Positions 25,577-32,852 of a stretch of DNA of 64,000 nt are shown here, in pieces. The stretch is from Paenibacillus sp. LHD-38 (GTDB lineage Bacteria > Bacillota > Bacilli > Paenibacillales > Paenibacillaceae), in contig NZ_JAVIFU010000027.1 in NCBI RefSeq assembly GCF_031157315.1, positions 1-64,000 on the forward strand. The letters are read 5' to 3'. Under the pieces are notes generated by a model. That model did not search any database. It was given only the letters and a program-made list of their open reading frames with translations, and was not told the origin of the DNA. The first letter of the stretch is position 1. The number at the start of each line of letters is the position of its first letter. The translations under genes and the position numbers were made by a program.

Positions 25577-25614
25577 ACAGTTAAACGATCGGTTTGATGA
25601 AACGGCATAGCCGA

Positions 25615-25643
25615 TTCGGTCACGGAGATGGTACAATTATAAT
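25615..25643 (+). promoter_or_regulatory. Probable promoter of the chorismate mutase operon
   Basis: TTCGGT at 25615-25620 and a consensus TATAAT at 25638-25643 are separated by 17 bases; the start codon is 26 bases further on. Confidence 0.5.
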
Positions 25644-25669
25644 AAAAATGACAGATAAGGGAGAGGCAC

Positions 25670-25990
25670 ATGAAGGCTTCCAAACTAGATGAGTTAAGAC
25701 AAAGCATTGATCAATTAGATAACGAGATTATTTTCTTGCTCGCGAAAAGGTTTCAATTAACGGAAGAAGTGGGTATTTATAAAGCAACTCACAAGCTTGC
25801 AGCGCAAGATCCGGGCCGTGAGTCCAAACAGTTTGATAAAATTACGAATCTTGCTGCGGATCGAGATTTGAATCCCGACTATGCAGCTGTCATATACAGA
25901 TGCTTGATGGATTTAGTCATTGCCAGACATAAAGAAATAGAGTTGTCCCATCAGAAAAATACGCCAATTGGACAAATAGAGGTCTGTTAA
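25670..25990 (+). CDS. AroQ-type chorismate mutase
   Basis: 106 residues, an all-helical AroQ domain: LDELRQSIDQLDNEIIFLLA with the conserved Arg and Asp, RFQLTEEVGIYK at about 31, the Lys-Gln region DPGRESKQFDKI, and a final helix IYRCLMDLVIARHKE. It converts chorismate to prephenate on the way to phenylalanine and tyrosine. It is a free-standing enzyme rather than fused to DAHP synthase or prephenate dehydratase. AGGGAGAGG precedes the ATG. The DUF3891 gene follows 36 bp downstream and is probably co-transcribed. Confidence 0.9.
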   Translation: MKASKLDELRQSIDQLDNEIIFLLAKRFQLTEEVGIYKATHKLAAQDPGRESKQFDKITNLAADRDLNPDYAAVIYRCLMDLVIARHKEIELSHQKNTPIGQIEVC

Positions 25991-26026
25991 TCAGCCGTTT
26001 ACTTCAAGTGGGAAGGGATGATATCG

Positions 26027-26785
26027 ATGATCGTTTACGAGAAGGAAGATGCATTCATCATGATTGCTCAGCAAGATCACGCCCGAATTTCGGGAGATCT
26101 TGTTTCTGCGTGGCAGGACTCGCTGTTCCATAGTGCCGAGCGCAGGGAAGAGCTAAACCTGGCTGCTTATGAGCATGACAGCAGTTGGATAGATTTGGAT
26201 CGGATTCCGCTTTGGAATGATGCGGTTAACGCTCCTTTTTCATTCCGTGATTTTCCGGGAAATATTCGCTTTATCTTTTACTCTAAGGGACTTGACCGTG
26301 TGCAGGAAACGAGTGAATATGCCTCGCTGCTCGGCAGTATTTTGTACACGACGCTTGCTGAACAGTTTAGAAACGAGGATACGGTTACGTTCGTCGAACG
26401 TGAATTCGCCCGGCAGAGTGCGATTATAGAGCGTTTGCAGCTTGACGTAAAGCTGCTTCAGCTGCATGCAAAGGCATTGCTGCTTTGTGATGAGTTGTCG
26501 TTGTTCGCATGCATGGAGCAGCCAGGAACATTGCGAGAGAATTACGAGTGGTTTGCAAATGGACTATCGTACTGGTTCGATCGCTCGGGGCAAACGCAAT
26601 TGATTCCCGAGTGGATCGGTGAATCGACGATAGAGCTCGATCCGTTTCCTTTCCGTGGAGCAGTAGAAACCGCCATTTCCTTCAAGGAGGTTCGCAAACC
26701 GGATATTGCGCGATATGGCATCGCTGAAGCCTATAGGCGAGAGAAGCTTCAAGAGCATAAATTATTTTTCCGGCCCAAATCATAA
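26027..26785 (+). CDS. DUF3891 family protein
   Basis: About 252 residues matching DUF3891: MIVYEKEDAFIMIAQQDHAR at the start, YEHDSSWIDLDRIPLWNDA near 48, and conserved His and Asp residues (QQDHAR, EHDSSW) that suggest a metal-dependent helical fold. The family has no established function; the His/Asp pattern is like an HD-type hydrolase, which is inference only. The ATG at 27 of the segment (26027) is chosen because GGAAGGGATG at 26011-26020 is the ribosome site and the other ATG (26018) lies inside it. It ends an operon with chorismate mutase; a strong terminator follows. Confidence 0.8.
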   Translation: MIVYEKEDAFIMIAQQDHARISGDLVSAWQDSLFHSAERREELNLAAYEHDSSWIDLDRIPLWNDAVNAPFSFRDFPGNIRFIFYSKGLDRVQETSEYASLLGSILYTTLAEQFRNEDTVTFVEREFARQSAIIERLQLDVKLLQLHAKALLLCDELSLFACMEQPGTLRENYEWFANGLSYWFDRSGQTQLIPEWIGESTIELDPFPFRGAVETAISFKEVRKPDIARYGIAEAYRREKLQEHKLFFRPKS

Positions 26786-26796
26786 TCCCGAATGAA

Positions 26797-26837
26797 AATG
26801 AGGAGTTTCCCTATGGATAGGGGAACTCCTCATTTTT
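26797..26837 (+). terminator. Rho-independent terminator
   Basis: AATGAGGAGTTTCCC and GGGAACTCCTCATT form a near-perfect 14-bp stem with an 8-base loop and a trailing T-run. Confidence 0.92.
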
Positions 26838-26847
26838 ACATCCTCAT

Positions 26848-27381
26848 TTATTTAATCGGCCCCATAGCCCTAATGATTAAATCAACCTTAATGCGCAGCT
26901 CGGCTTTGGAGAAGGCTTCGCCCCAATCATCTTCCACCTGCTTATATTGTTTGTATTGAAAAGCTCTGGCATATAGCCTAGCCCGATGGGGTCAATTTTA
27001 TGCTTTTGTATCTTGCGAACAAGCGCTTCGATTTGCTGCTGCATGAGCTCGGAAGTCAGCTTTTCCAACTTATCCGCGTTTTGCTCTACGTCAAAAGGGA
27101 ATAGATGCTCCGAGAGTCCCACCTTCGATTTAATGTGAATATCAAAGATGAATTTCTCGTTTTTATTTTTCCGCATAGGGATATAAAATAAACGTGGCTG
27201 CCAGACCGAGGCTAGGATACATAGTGGCTTTGACCGCTGATAGGACGGGCAGCAAGCCTTCTTTGAAGAGAGGCAGCAAATTAAGCCAATGGGTGTATTT
27301 TAAGGTGAATAAATAAACAAAGGGCAGCCAGCATGAAATAACAGCTACCAGCTCGGCTGTTCTTTCATGCGGTGTGTTCAC
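26848..27381 (-). pseudogene. Remnant of a GerA-type spore germination operon (gerB fragment joined to gerC tail)
   Basis: Read on the minus strand, 27381-27163 gives a GerB-like membrane fragment (WLNLLPLFKEGLLPVLSAVK, GLAATFILYPYAEK), a piece from the middle of that permease family. At once, in an overlapping frame, the C-terminus of a GerC lipoprotein follows (KLEKLTSELMQQQIEALVRK, HKIDPIGLGY). A frameshift near 26975 then shifts to ARAFQYKQYKQVEDDWGEAF and SKAELRIKVDLIIRAMGPIK, ending at 26848-26850. A large deletion and at least one frameshift are therefore visible. GerA-type receptors sense nutrients in spores; this one cannot work. Confidence 0.75.
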
Positions 27382-27446
27382 CTTCCCGCTTTCCCATTCT
27401 CATTTGCCTCTTATTTTGCCACGGTTTTCCATGGTTATTCACGGCA

Positions 27447-27480
27447 TAAGAAATACCCCCTTGCACAGAGCAAGGGGGTA
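27447..27480 (-). terminator. Terminator-like hairpin after prs
   Basis: TACCCCCTTGC and GCAAGGGGGTA form a perfect stem with a short loop. On the minus strand it is followed by a modest T-rich stretch (ATTTCTTA). It lies 38 bp past the prs stop. Confidence 0.7.
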
Positions 27481-27518
27481 AATGATAGATAGTTTAGCAA
27501 GAAAGCATGCGAATGGTT

Positions 27519-28460
27519 TTAGATACCTGCTTTGAACAAGGTGTTTATCGAGCCGCCTTCTGTAATAATTTTAATCGCTGTAGCCAGCAGCGGCGACATT
27601 GGCAATACGATAAACTTATCGGATCGTTCTTCTCCGATTGCGATCGTGTCCGTAATGACGACCTCGCGAATGTTCGGATGGTCAAGCTTCTCGAGCGCAT
27701 TGGCGGAGAAAAGCCCGTGCGTTGCGCATATGTAAGAATCATGAGCGCCTTTTTTCTTAAGCGCTTCTACAACGTTCACGATCGTGCTGCCTGTATCGAT
27801 TAAGTCCTCGATAATGATTGGTGTCATATCCTCAACGTCGCCGATAATATGCGTAATTTCGGATTGGTTATGCGCAGGACGGTTTTTGATCATGATGGCG
27901 AATGGACAATCGAGAAGTCCCGCAAGTTTCTCGGCTGTTGTTGCACGTCCTGCATCGGGAGATACGACTACCGGGTTCTTAATCTTCTTGGCTCTTAAAT
28001 ATTCTATGATCAAATCAAGCGCTGTTAGATGATCGACCGGAATATCGAAAAAACCTTGTATCGGATCTGCATGCAGATCGACCGTAATAATGCGGTTAGC
28101 GCCAACTGTAGTCAGCACATCTGCAACCAGTTTAGCCGAAATCGGCTCGCGCGGCGCTGATTTTCTTTCTTGTCTCGCATAGCCGTAATAAGGCATGACA
28201 ATATTGATGGTTTTGGCTGACGCGCGTTTTGCGGCGTCAATCATAACCAGCGTCTCAATCAAATGCTCGTTAACGGGATGCGAGAGCGATTGAATGATAA
28301 AAACGTCACAGGTACGAATCGATTCTCCGTAGGATACATGGATTTCTCCGCTCTGCTGCCTCGAGATAACGACATTTCCGAGCGGGAGCTCAAGTTCCTT
28401 GCAAAGCTCTTCGGCCAGCCGTTGGTTCGAGGTGCCGGAAAAAATTTTAACCTTTTGCAT
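27519..28460 (-). CDS. prs: Ribose-phosphate pyrophosphokinase (PRPP synthetase), divergent paralogue
   Basis: 313 residues, the family length. KIFSGTSNQRLAEELCKEL opens it, MPYYGYARQERKSAPREPIS is the ATP loop region, DLHADPIQGFFDIPVDHL follows, and the PRPP-binding loop is EDLIDTGSTI. It makes PRPP from ribose 5-phosphate and ATP for nucleotide, histidine and tryptophan synthesis. Several normally rigid motifs differ: the PDHGGVTRARKLA flexible loop is PDAGRATTAEKLA here, the KRRPRPN segment is KNRPAHN, and the usual DDIIDT has Glu first. It may be a second, specialised copy. The ribosome site AAGGAGG (28467-28473) directly abuts a 38-bp tandem repeat. Confidence 0.88.
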   Translation of the reverse strand: MQKVKIFSGTSNQRLAEELCKELELPLGNVVISRQQSGEIHVSYGESIRTCDVFIIQSLSHPVNEHLIETLVMIDAAKRASAKTINIVMPYYGYARQERKSAPREPISAKLVADVLTTVGANRIITVDLHADPIQGFFDIPVDHLTALDLIIEYLRAKKIKNPVVVSPDAGRATTAEKLAGLLDCPFAIMIKNRPAHNQSEITHIIGDVEDMTPIIIEDLIDTGSTIVNVVEALKKKGAHDSYICATHGLFSANALEKLDHPNIREVVITDTIAIGEERSDKFIVLPMSPLLATAIKIITEGGSINTLFKAGI

Positions 28461-28474
28461 TTGTTCCTCCTTAA

Positions 28475-28618
28475 AGGTTTGCGCAGCAAACCTACTTCGT
28501 AAGCATGGGCTTAGGTTTGCGCAGCAAACCTACTTCGTAAGCATGGGCTTAGGTTTGCGCAGCAAACCTACTTCGTAAGCATGGGCTTAGGTTTGTGCAG
28601 CAAACCTACTTCGTAAGC
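28475..28618 (-). repeat. 38-bp tandem repeat array in the prs leader
   Basis: Four copies start at 28475, 28513, 28551 and 28589 (the last is 30 bp). Each holds the perfect hairpin AGGTTTGC-GCA-GCAAACCT, then TACTTCGTAAGC and ATGGGCTT. Only the fourth copy differs, by one base in the loop (GTGCA). The array ends one base from the prs ribosome site, so up to four hairpins could form just upstream of it in the mRNA, if transcription starts before them. Confidence 0.9.
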
Positions 28619-28832
28619 AAAATTCATCGATAAGCGGTATTCTTTGCTCAATCATAACAAACAAAGCATAGGAGAACAAATATTTGCTGTACTGTTTATC
28701 ATATTGTAACGAATAATGAAAGGCGACTTTTAATCAAAAAGCCTTACCGGAAACGTTGATCATTAAAAATGCCGTCATTTGAATAGAGAAATTTATGAGG
28801 AGACGGCTCTTTTTTTGCTAATTATGTACGTG

Positions 28833-28838
28833 TATAAT
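28833..28838 (+). promoter_or_regulatory. Possible -10 of the GAF kinase gene
   Basis: TATAAT at 28833-28838 follows a T-run that could serve as a poor -35 at 28810-28815 (17-base spacer). The ribosome site begins about 10 bases later, so the leader would be very short. Confidence 0.35.
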
Positions 28839-28862
28839 GTGTGCTTAGAAGGGAGTGGGAGC

Positions 28863-30515
28863 ATGTCCGCAGAGATAAGGGCTTATGAGCTGGTCGCGTT
28901 GAAGGAAATCGCCGAGACGCTGAACAGCACCAACGACATGGAAGAAATGCTGAAAGACGTGCTTGCCAAGCTGCTTCAAGTAACGGGCTTTACGACCGGC
29001 TGGATCTTTATGATCGATAATCATAGCGAAGATTTATGCGTGACAGCGCAGAATTTGCCGGAGGGACTTCGGGCAAATAATCAAGCGGTCATGTGCGGAT
29101 CAGGATGCTGGTGCGTAGAGAGATTCAAGCAAAAAAAGCTGGAGCAAGCGGTTAATATTATCGAATGCTCCAGAATTACATATGCAATTAACAATGAGTT
29201 GGGTGATACGGAGGGCGTTTCCCATCATGCGACAGTGCCGCTTCATGCCGGCTCAGACCGTTTCGGGCTGTTAAATGTCGCGCAGTCCGGCAAGGTTCAT
29301 TTCTCCGAGGAGGAGCTAGCCCTGCTGCAAGCGGTAGCCTATCAGATCGGCACGGCAATTAAACGGATACGGCTTTACCAGGTACAGGAGAAACATGCCA
29401 GTCATTATGCCAAGCTGGGCGATGTTATTCAGAAAATAAATGCCATTCAGGATATTAACAATTTGCCGCTTCAAGCCGTCAGACATATTGGCGATACCTT
29501 CAATTGGCAGCATGTATCGTTGTTTATGTACGAGCAACAGCAATTATCGCTGCGGGCGCATTATACGGATAAGCATGTCAAAAAAGAGTGGCTTTCCATG
29601 GAGATCGATCAAGGCGGAACGGTAAGCACAGCTTTTCGCGAGAATCGGATTGTAACTTTGTCCAATTGCCATCAGGTGCCGAGCTCATCTTTGTTGTCCA
29701 TCGGTATTCCTCCGTTCTCCTCGGCCGTGGCGATTCCGCTCCGTGTTCGAAGCAAACCGATAGGCGTATTGTTTATTAGCAGTCAGCTCGGCAGGCAATT
29801 TGATGACTATCTCGAGGATTTTTTATACTCTTTAGGGGATCATTTTACGCTAAGCGTAGAAAATTTACGGGTGTACGAGCAGCGGCGCGAATTGGCTAGA
29901 ATGGAAGAGAGAAACCGTATGGCAAGGGATTTGCATGACTCGGTCATCCAAAAAATATTTTCATTATCCTTTCTAGCCAAAGGCGCAGAAACGGTTCTTG
30001 CGGGCAAAGAGCCGATCGTAGAACGATCGCTTCAAGAAATAAGGCAGCTGTCTCAGGAAACGCTAAAGGAAATGCGAACGCTCATTTGGCAGCTTCGTCC
30101 GGCAGGCTTAGAGCATGGATTACTTACTGCGTTGAAGCAGTATGGCAAGAACATCGGTTTAACGGTATTCGAGCAGGTTGAAGGCGTAAGAGAGCTGCCC
30201 CGCGCGATAGAAGAAGCCTTCTGGCGGATCGGGCAGGAAGCAATGAACAATGTAAAGAAGCACGCAGATACCAATATTGTACATGTTCGGCTAATAAAAT
30301 CGGAGCAGTTCGCAAGCATTGAAATAAAAGACCAAGGCCGGGGGTTTTCGCCTGAGAAACGAAAAGGCAAGATGACGATGGGGATGCTGACGATGAGGGA
30401 GCGGGCGGAAACGCTAGGCGGCGAGCTGTCGATCATAAGCGCGAAAGGGCGGCCCACCATCGTGAAAGCGACAATTCCGGTTGCGACAGATATGGAAATG
30501 TGGGATGAGGAATGA
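28863..30515 (+). CDS. Cytoplasmic GAF-domain histidine kinase of the NarL-partner (HisKA_3) class
   Basis: About 550 residues with no membrane segment. Two GAF domains are visible, about 10-170 (with a Cys-rich CGSGCWCVERF patch) and about 190-345. The dimerisation/phospho-acceptor helix MEERNRMARDLHDSVIQ contains the His, and the ATPase domain has EAMNNVKKHA and IKDQGRGF. The CGSGCWC cluster could bind a metal or respond to redox, which is inference. The ATG at 28863 follows AAGGGAGTGG; the longer TTG start at 28779 precedes the likely promoter. The response regulator gene starts 9 bp after its stop. Confidence 0.9.
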   Translation: MSAEIRAYELVALKEIAETLNSTNDMEEMLKDVLAKLLQVTGFTTGWIFMIDNHSEDLCVTAQNLPEGLRANNQAVMCGSGCWCVERFKQKKLEQAVNIIECSRITYAINNELGDTEGVSHHATVPLHAGSDRFGLLNVAQSGKVHFSEEELALLQAVAYQIGTAIKRIRLYQVQEKHASHYAKLGDVIQKINAIQDINNLPLQAVRHIGDTFNWQHVSLFMYEQQQLSLRAHYTDKHVKKEWLSMEIDQGGTVSTAFRENRIVTLSNCHQVPSSSLLSIGIPPFSSAVAIPLRVRSKPIGVLFISSQLGRQFDDYLEDFLYSLGDHFTLSVENLRVYEQRRELARMEERNRMARDLHDSVIQKIFSLSFLAKGAETVLAGKEPIVERSLQEIRQLSQETLKEMRTLIWQLRPAGLEHGLLTALKQYGKNIGLTVFEQVEGVRELPRAIEEAFWRIGQEAMNNVKKHADTNIVHVRLIKSEQFASIEIKDQGRGFSPEKRKGKMTMGMLTMRERAETLGGELSIISAKGRPTIVKATIPVATDMEMWDEE

Positions 30516-30524
30516 GGAACAAAC

Positions 30525-31184
30525 GTGAAGATCAAAATATTATTAGTTGACGATCATCAGATTGTACTAAAGGGTATTTCTTTTTTTCTAACGATGCAGC
30601 CGGATTTCGAATTGGTCGGAGAAGCCCATAACGGACAGGAAGCAGTCGAGAAGGCAGCCGAGTTAAATCCGGATATCATTCTTATGGATTTGAACATGCC
30701 GATCATGGACGGGATAGAGGCGAGCACACTGATCGCTAAGCAAAATCCTGAAATCAAAGTGCTCGTATTGACGAGCTTTTCGGATCGCAGCCATATCGTC
30801 CCTGCGCTGCAATCCGGCGCTATCGGTTACATGCTGAAGGATGTCGAGCCTGATCAGCTCGCCGAAGCCATCCGCAGCGCATATAAAGGAAATATACAGC
30901 TTCACCCGGACATCGCGAGTGCGCTGCTTGCGGAGGTGGCACCGGAAAATGCACCGGCGAAGGAGTTGCCAGCCCGGGAATTAATCGAATTATTGACCCC
31001 GCGAGAGCTTGAAGTGCTTCAGGAGCTTACCAAGGGGATGAGCAACAAAGATATCGCCCGAAACCTGACGGTGGCGGAAAAAACGGTAAAAACACATGTT
31101 AGCAGTATTTTAAGCAAGCTGAATATGACGGATAGAACACAAGCTGCTTTATACGCGGTGCATCTAATGAAAGAAAACGATTAG
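30525..31184 (+). CDS. NarL/FixJ-family response regulator
   Basis: 219 residues. The receiver domain (1-120) has LLVDDH, phospho-acceptor Asp in IILMDLNMP (about position 55), LTSF and the YMLKD lysine. A LuxR-type helix-turn-helix lies at about 150-210 (LTPRELEVLQELTKGMSNKD, TVAEKTVKTHVSSILSKL). It starts with GTG at 30525, 9 bp after the kinase gene, forming a two-component operon. Targets are not visible; the next gene, azoreductase, has its own promoter. Confidence 0.92.
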   Translation: MKIKILLVDDHQIVLKGISFFLTMQPDFELVGEAHNGQEAVEKAAELNPDIILMDLNMPIMDGIEASTLIAKQNPEIKVLVLTSFSDRSHIVPALQSGAIGYMLKDVEPDQLAEAIRSAYKGNIQLHPDIASALLAEVAPENAPAKELPARELIELLTPRELEVLQELTKGMSNKDIARNLTVAEKTVKTHVSSILSKLNMTDRTQAALYAVHLMKEND

Positions 31185-31268
31185 ATAACCGTCTAAGACT
31201 ATAGTCGTAAGACTGGATCTCGGCCTTGAGCGGTTTATTTTTATGTTTTTTTCGGTCTATTTACCGAT

Positions 31269-31338
31269 GTTTCCCTCCACTAAACTATATACAATAAAGG
31301 TACTTACCAAAAGTAAATCATACATTGTGGAGGGAAAC
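31269..31338 (+). promoter_or_regulatory. azoR control region: 12-bp inverted repeat and redox-type operator
   Basis: GTTTCCCTCCAC at 31269-31280 is the exact reverse complement of 31327-31338, the second arm including the ribosome site GGAGGG. Between them lie a -10-like TACAAT (31290-31295) and TACTTACCAAAAGTAA (31301-31316), which matches the operator-like sequence of the LLM gene in 14 of 16 positions. The region should bind a repressor. Whether the 12-bp arms act in DNA or RNA is unclear. Confidence 0.6.
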
Positions 31339-31343
31339 AAATC

Positions 31344-31970
31344 ATGAGTACAGTTTTATTTGTTAAAGCAAACGACCGCGGAATCGAACAGGGCACTAGC
31401 GTTAAGTTATATCACGCTTTTCTAGATAGCTACAAAGCCAGCCATCCTGAGGATGCTGTAGTTGAGCTGGATTTGTTTAAAGAAGAATTGCCATACCTGA
31501 ATGCGGATATGATCAACGGTAACTTTAAAGCAGCCCGCGGCTACGACCTGACACCAGGAGAGCAAGCGGCAGTTGCGGTATCCGATAAATATATCAATCA
31601 ATTCCTTGCTGCAGATAAAGTCGTATTCGCATTTCCGCTTTGGAACTTCACTGTGCCAGCAGTATTGCACACTTACATCGACTACCTTTCTCAAGCAGGC
31701 AAAACATTCAGTTATACAGCTGAAGGCCCAGTCGGCTTGATTACAGACAAAAAAGTAGCGCTGCTTAACGCACGCGGCGGTATTTACTCCGAGGGTCCTG
31801 CTGCTGGGGCTGAAATGTCCTTCAACTTCATTCGCAACGTTATGGGTTTCTTCGGCGTAAGAAACCTGGAGAGCGTAATTATCGAAGGCCACAACCAACT
31901 GCCTGATCAAGCGGAAGCCATTGTTGCAGCCGGACTTGAGCAAGCGAAAAAAGTAGCAGCAAGCTTCTAA
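31344..31970 (+). CDS. azoR: FMN-dependent NADH:quinone oxidoreductase / azoreductase
   Basis: 208 residues, flavodoxin-like fold. VLFVKANDRGIEQGTSVKLY binds the FMN phosphate, FAFPLWNFTVPAVLHTYIDY is the AzoR signature, KTFSYTAEGPVGL follows, and NARGGIYSEG is the second flavin-contact loop. It reduces quinones and azo compounds by two-electron transfer from NADH, protecting against electrophile stress. GTGGAGGG precedes the ATG and is itself one arm of a 12-bp inverted repeat. It is monocistronic with its own terminator. The promoter palindrome shared with the LLM gene points to a common quinone- or thiol-responsive repressor. Confidence 0.92.
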   Translation: MSTVLFVKANDRGIEQGTSVKLYHAFLDSYKASHPEDAVVELDLFKEELPYLNADMINGNFKAARGYDLTPGEQAAVAVSDKYINQFLAADKVVFAFPLWNFTVPAVLHTYIDYLSQAGKTFSYTAEGPVGLITDKKVALLNARGGIYSEGPAAGAEMSFNFIRNVMGFFGVRNLESVIIEGHNQLPDQAEAIVAAGLEQAKKVAASF

Positions 31971-31990
31971 TAGCAGCTGTAAAGCCAAGG

Positions 31991-32021
31991 CAGCCGGACA
32001 TTCGTCCGGTTGTCTTTTTTT
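31991..32021 (+). terminator. Rho-independent terminator of azoR
   Basis: AGCCGGAC / GTCCGGTT stem with a short ATTC loop, then TGTC and seven T, which merge into the structured element. Confidence 0.85.
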
Positions 32022-32023
32022 AA

Positions 32024-32127
32024 TATATAAGAATTTATATGTTTTCACATATAAATGTGCTTATTTATCTCCGCGAAACGACTGCTTTTGCCACAGAGGA
32101 GAGGACGGCGACAGCCGTTTATGCTTG
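32024..32127 (+). repeat. Structured intergenic element, copy 3
   Basis: Same hairpin as copy 1 (ATTTATATGT-TTTC-ACATATAAAT inner arms); the right outer arm is CTTATTTA. The 3' pairing partner reads CGTTT-ATGC, where G-C in the other copies becomes a G-U pair. A 5-bp GAGGA duplication precedes GACGGCGACAGCCG. It lies 97 bp before the tetR-type gene. Confidence 0.75.
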
Positions 32128-32192
32128 TTGCAGAGAGCTTTTTGTAAATAAAAAATGGTTGACTCCAAACGCTGATCGATGTTTATATTATA

Positions 32193-32208
32193 TAGACCGA
32201 TCGTTATA
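32193..32208 (+). promoter_or_regulatory. Probable TetR-family operator
   Basis: TAGACCGATCGTTATA is an imperfect dyad centred on CGATCG. It lies just downstream of TTGACT (32159) and a TTATAT/TATATT -10 region, where a TetR-type autorepressor would bind. Confidence 0.5.
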
Positions 32209-32224
32209 ATCGAGGAGTGAATGA

Positions 32225-32809
32225 ATGTCAGAAAAACAAAATACACGGCATGCCATTCTTGAAACGGCAGCAAGACTTTTTTTTACAAATGGGTATCATG
32301 CTACTGGTTTAAGCCAAATTATTAAAGAGAGCGCATGTCCGAAGGGCTCACTGTATTATTATTTTCCCGATGGTAAAGAAGAACTGGCGCTTGAGTGCAT
32401 CAACTGCACGCGCGATCTTGTTATCGAGAAATGGAATCGTAAATTTTCCGCCTACGACGAGCCGGCAGAAGCCGTGCAGGCATTCGTTATCGATATGGCG
32501 GAAGATGCCGAGAAATACGATTACCAAGGCTATATGCCGTTTAGCTTCTGGATGGCGGTGGAAACCTCATCGATCAGCGAGAAGTTAAGAGCCGCCGGAC
32601 AGGAAGTGTTTGCCGCTTGGCAAGCAGTCATTTCCGAACGGCTTGTCGCTTATGGAATGGCTGAAGCCAAAGCAAAAGAAATTGGCGTCGTCGTTGTTTC
32701 ACTGCTGGAAGGCGCGCTAATACTGACGTTGACGAATCGGGATAAACAGCCGCTTCTGACCGCAGCAAAGTGTATACCTTACGTCATTAACAAATGCCCT
32801 TCTTTCTGA
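32225..32809 (+). CDS. TetR/AcrR-family repressor of the adjacent exporter
   Basis: 194 residues. The N-terminal helix-turn-helix is standard (HAILETAARLFFTNGYHATG, LSQIIKESACPKGSLYYYFP), followed by the GKEELA helix and a ligand-binding C-terminal core like that of LmrA/YxaF-type regulators. GAGGAGTGA precedes the ATG at 32225. The MFS exporter starts 43 bp after its stop, so it likely represses both itself and the exporter until a toxic compound binds. Confidence 0.92.
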   Translation: MSEKQNTRHAILETAARLFFTNGYHATGLSQIIKESACPKGSLYYYFPDGKEELALECINCTRDLVIEKWNRKFSAYDEPAEAVQAFVIDMAEDAEKYDYQGYMPFSFWMAVETSSISEKLRAAGQEVFAAWQAVISERLVAYGMAEAKAKEIGVVVVSLLEGALILTLTNRDKQPLLTAAKCIPYVINKCPSF

Positions 32810-32852
32810 GAAGGCATAAATAAAGTTAGATAGATATAGGAGAGTGGAATGC

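Noticed and set aside
28475..28618. CRISPR array at the tandem repeat
   Set aside because: Spacers between repeats are identical (period 38 with the same filler), unlike CRISPR, and no cas genes lie nearby.
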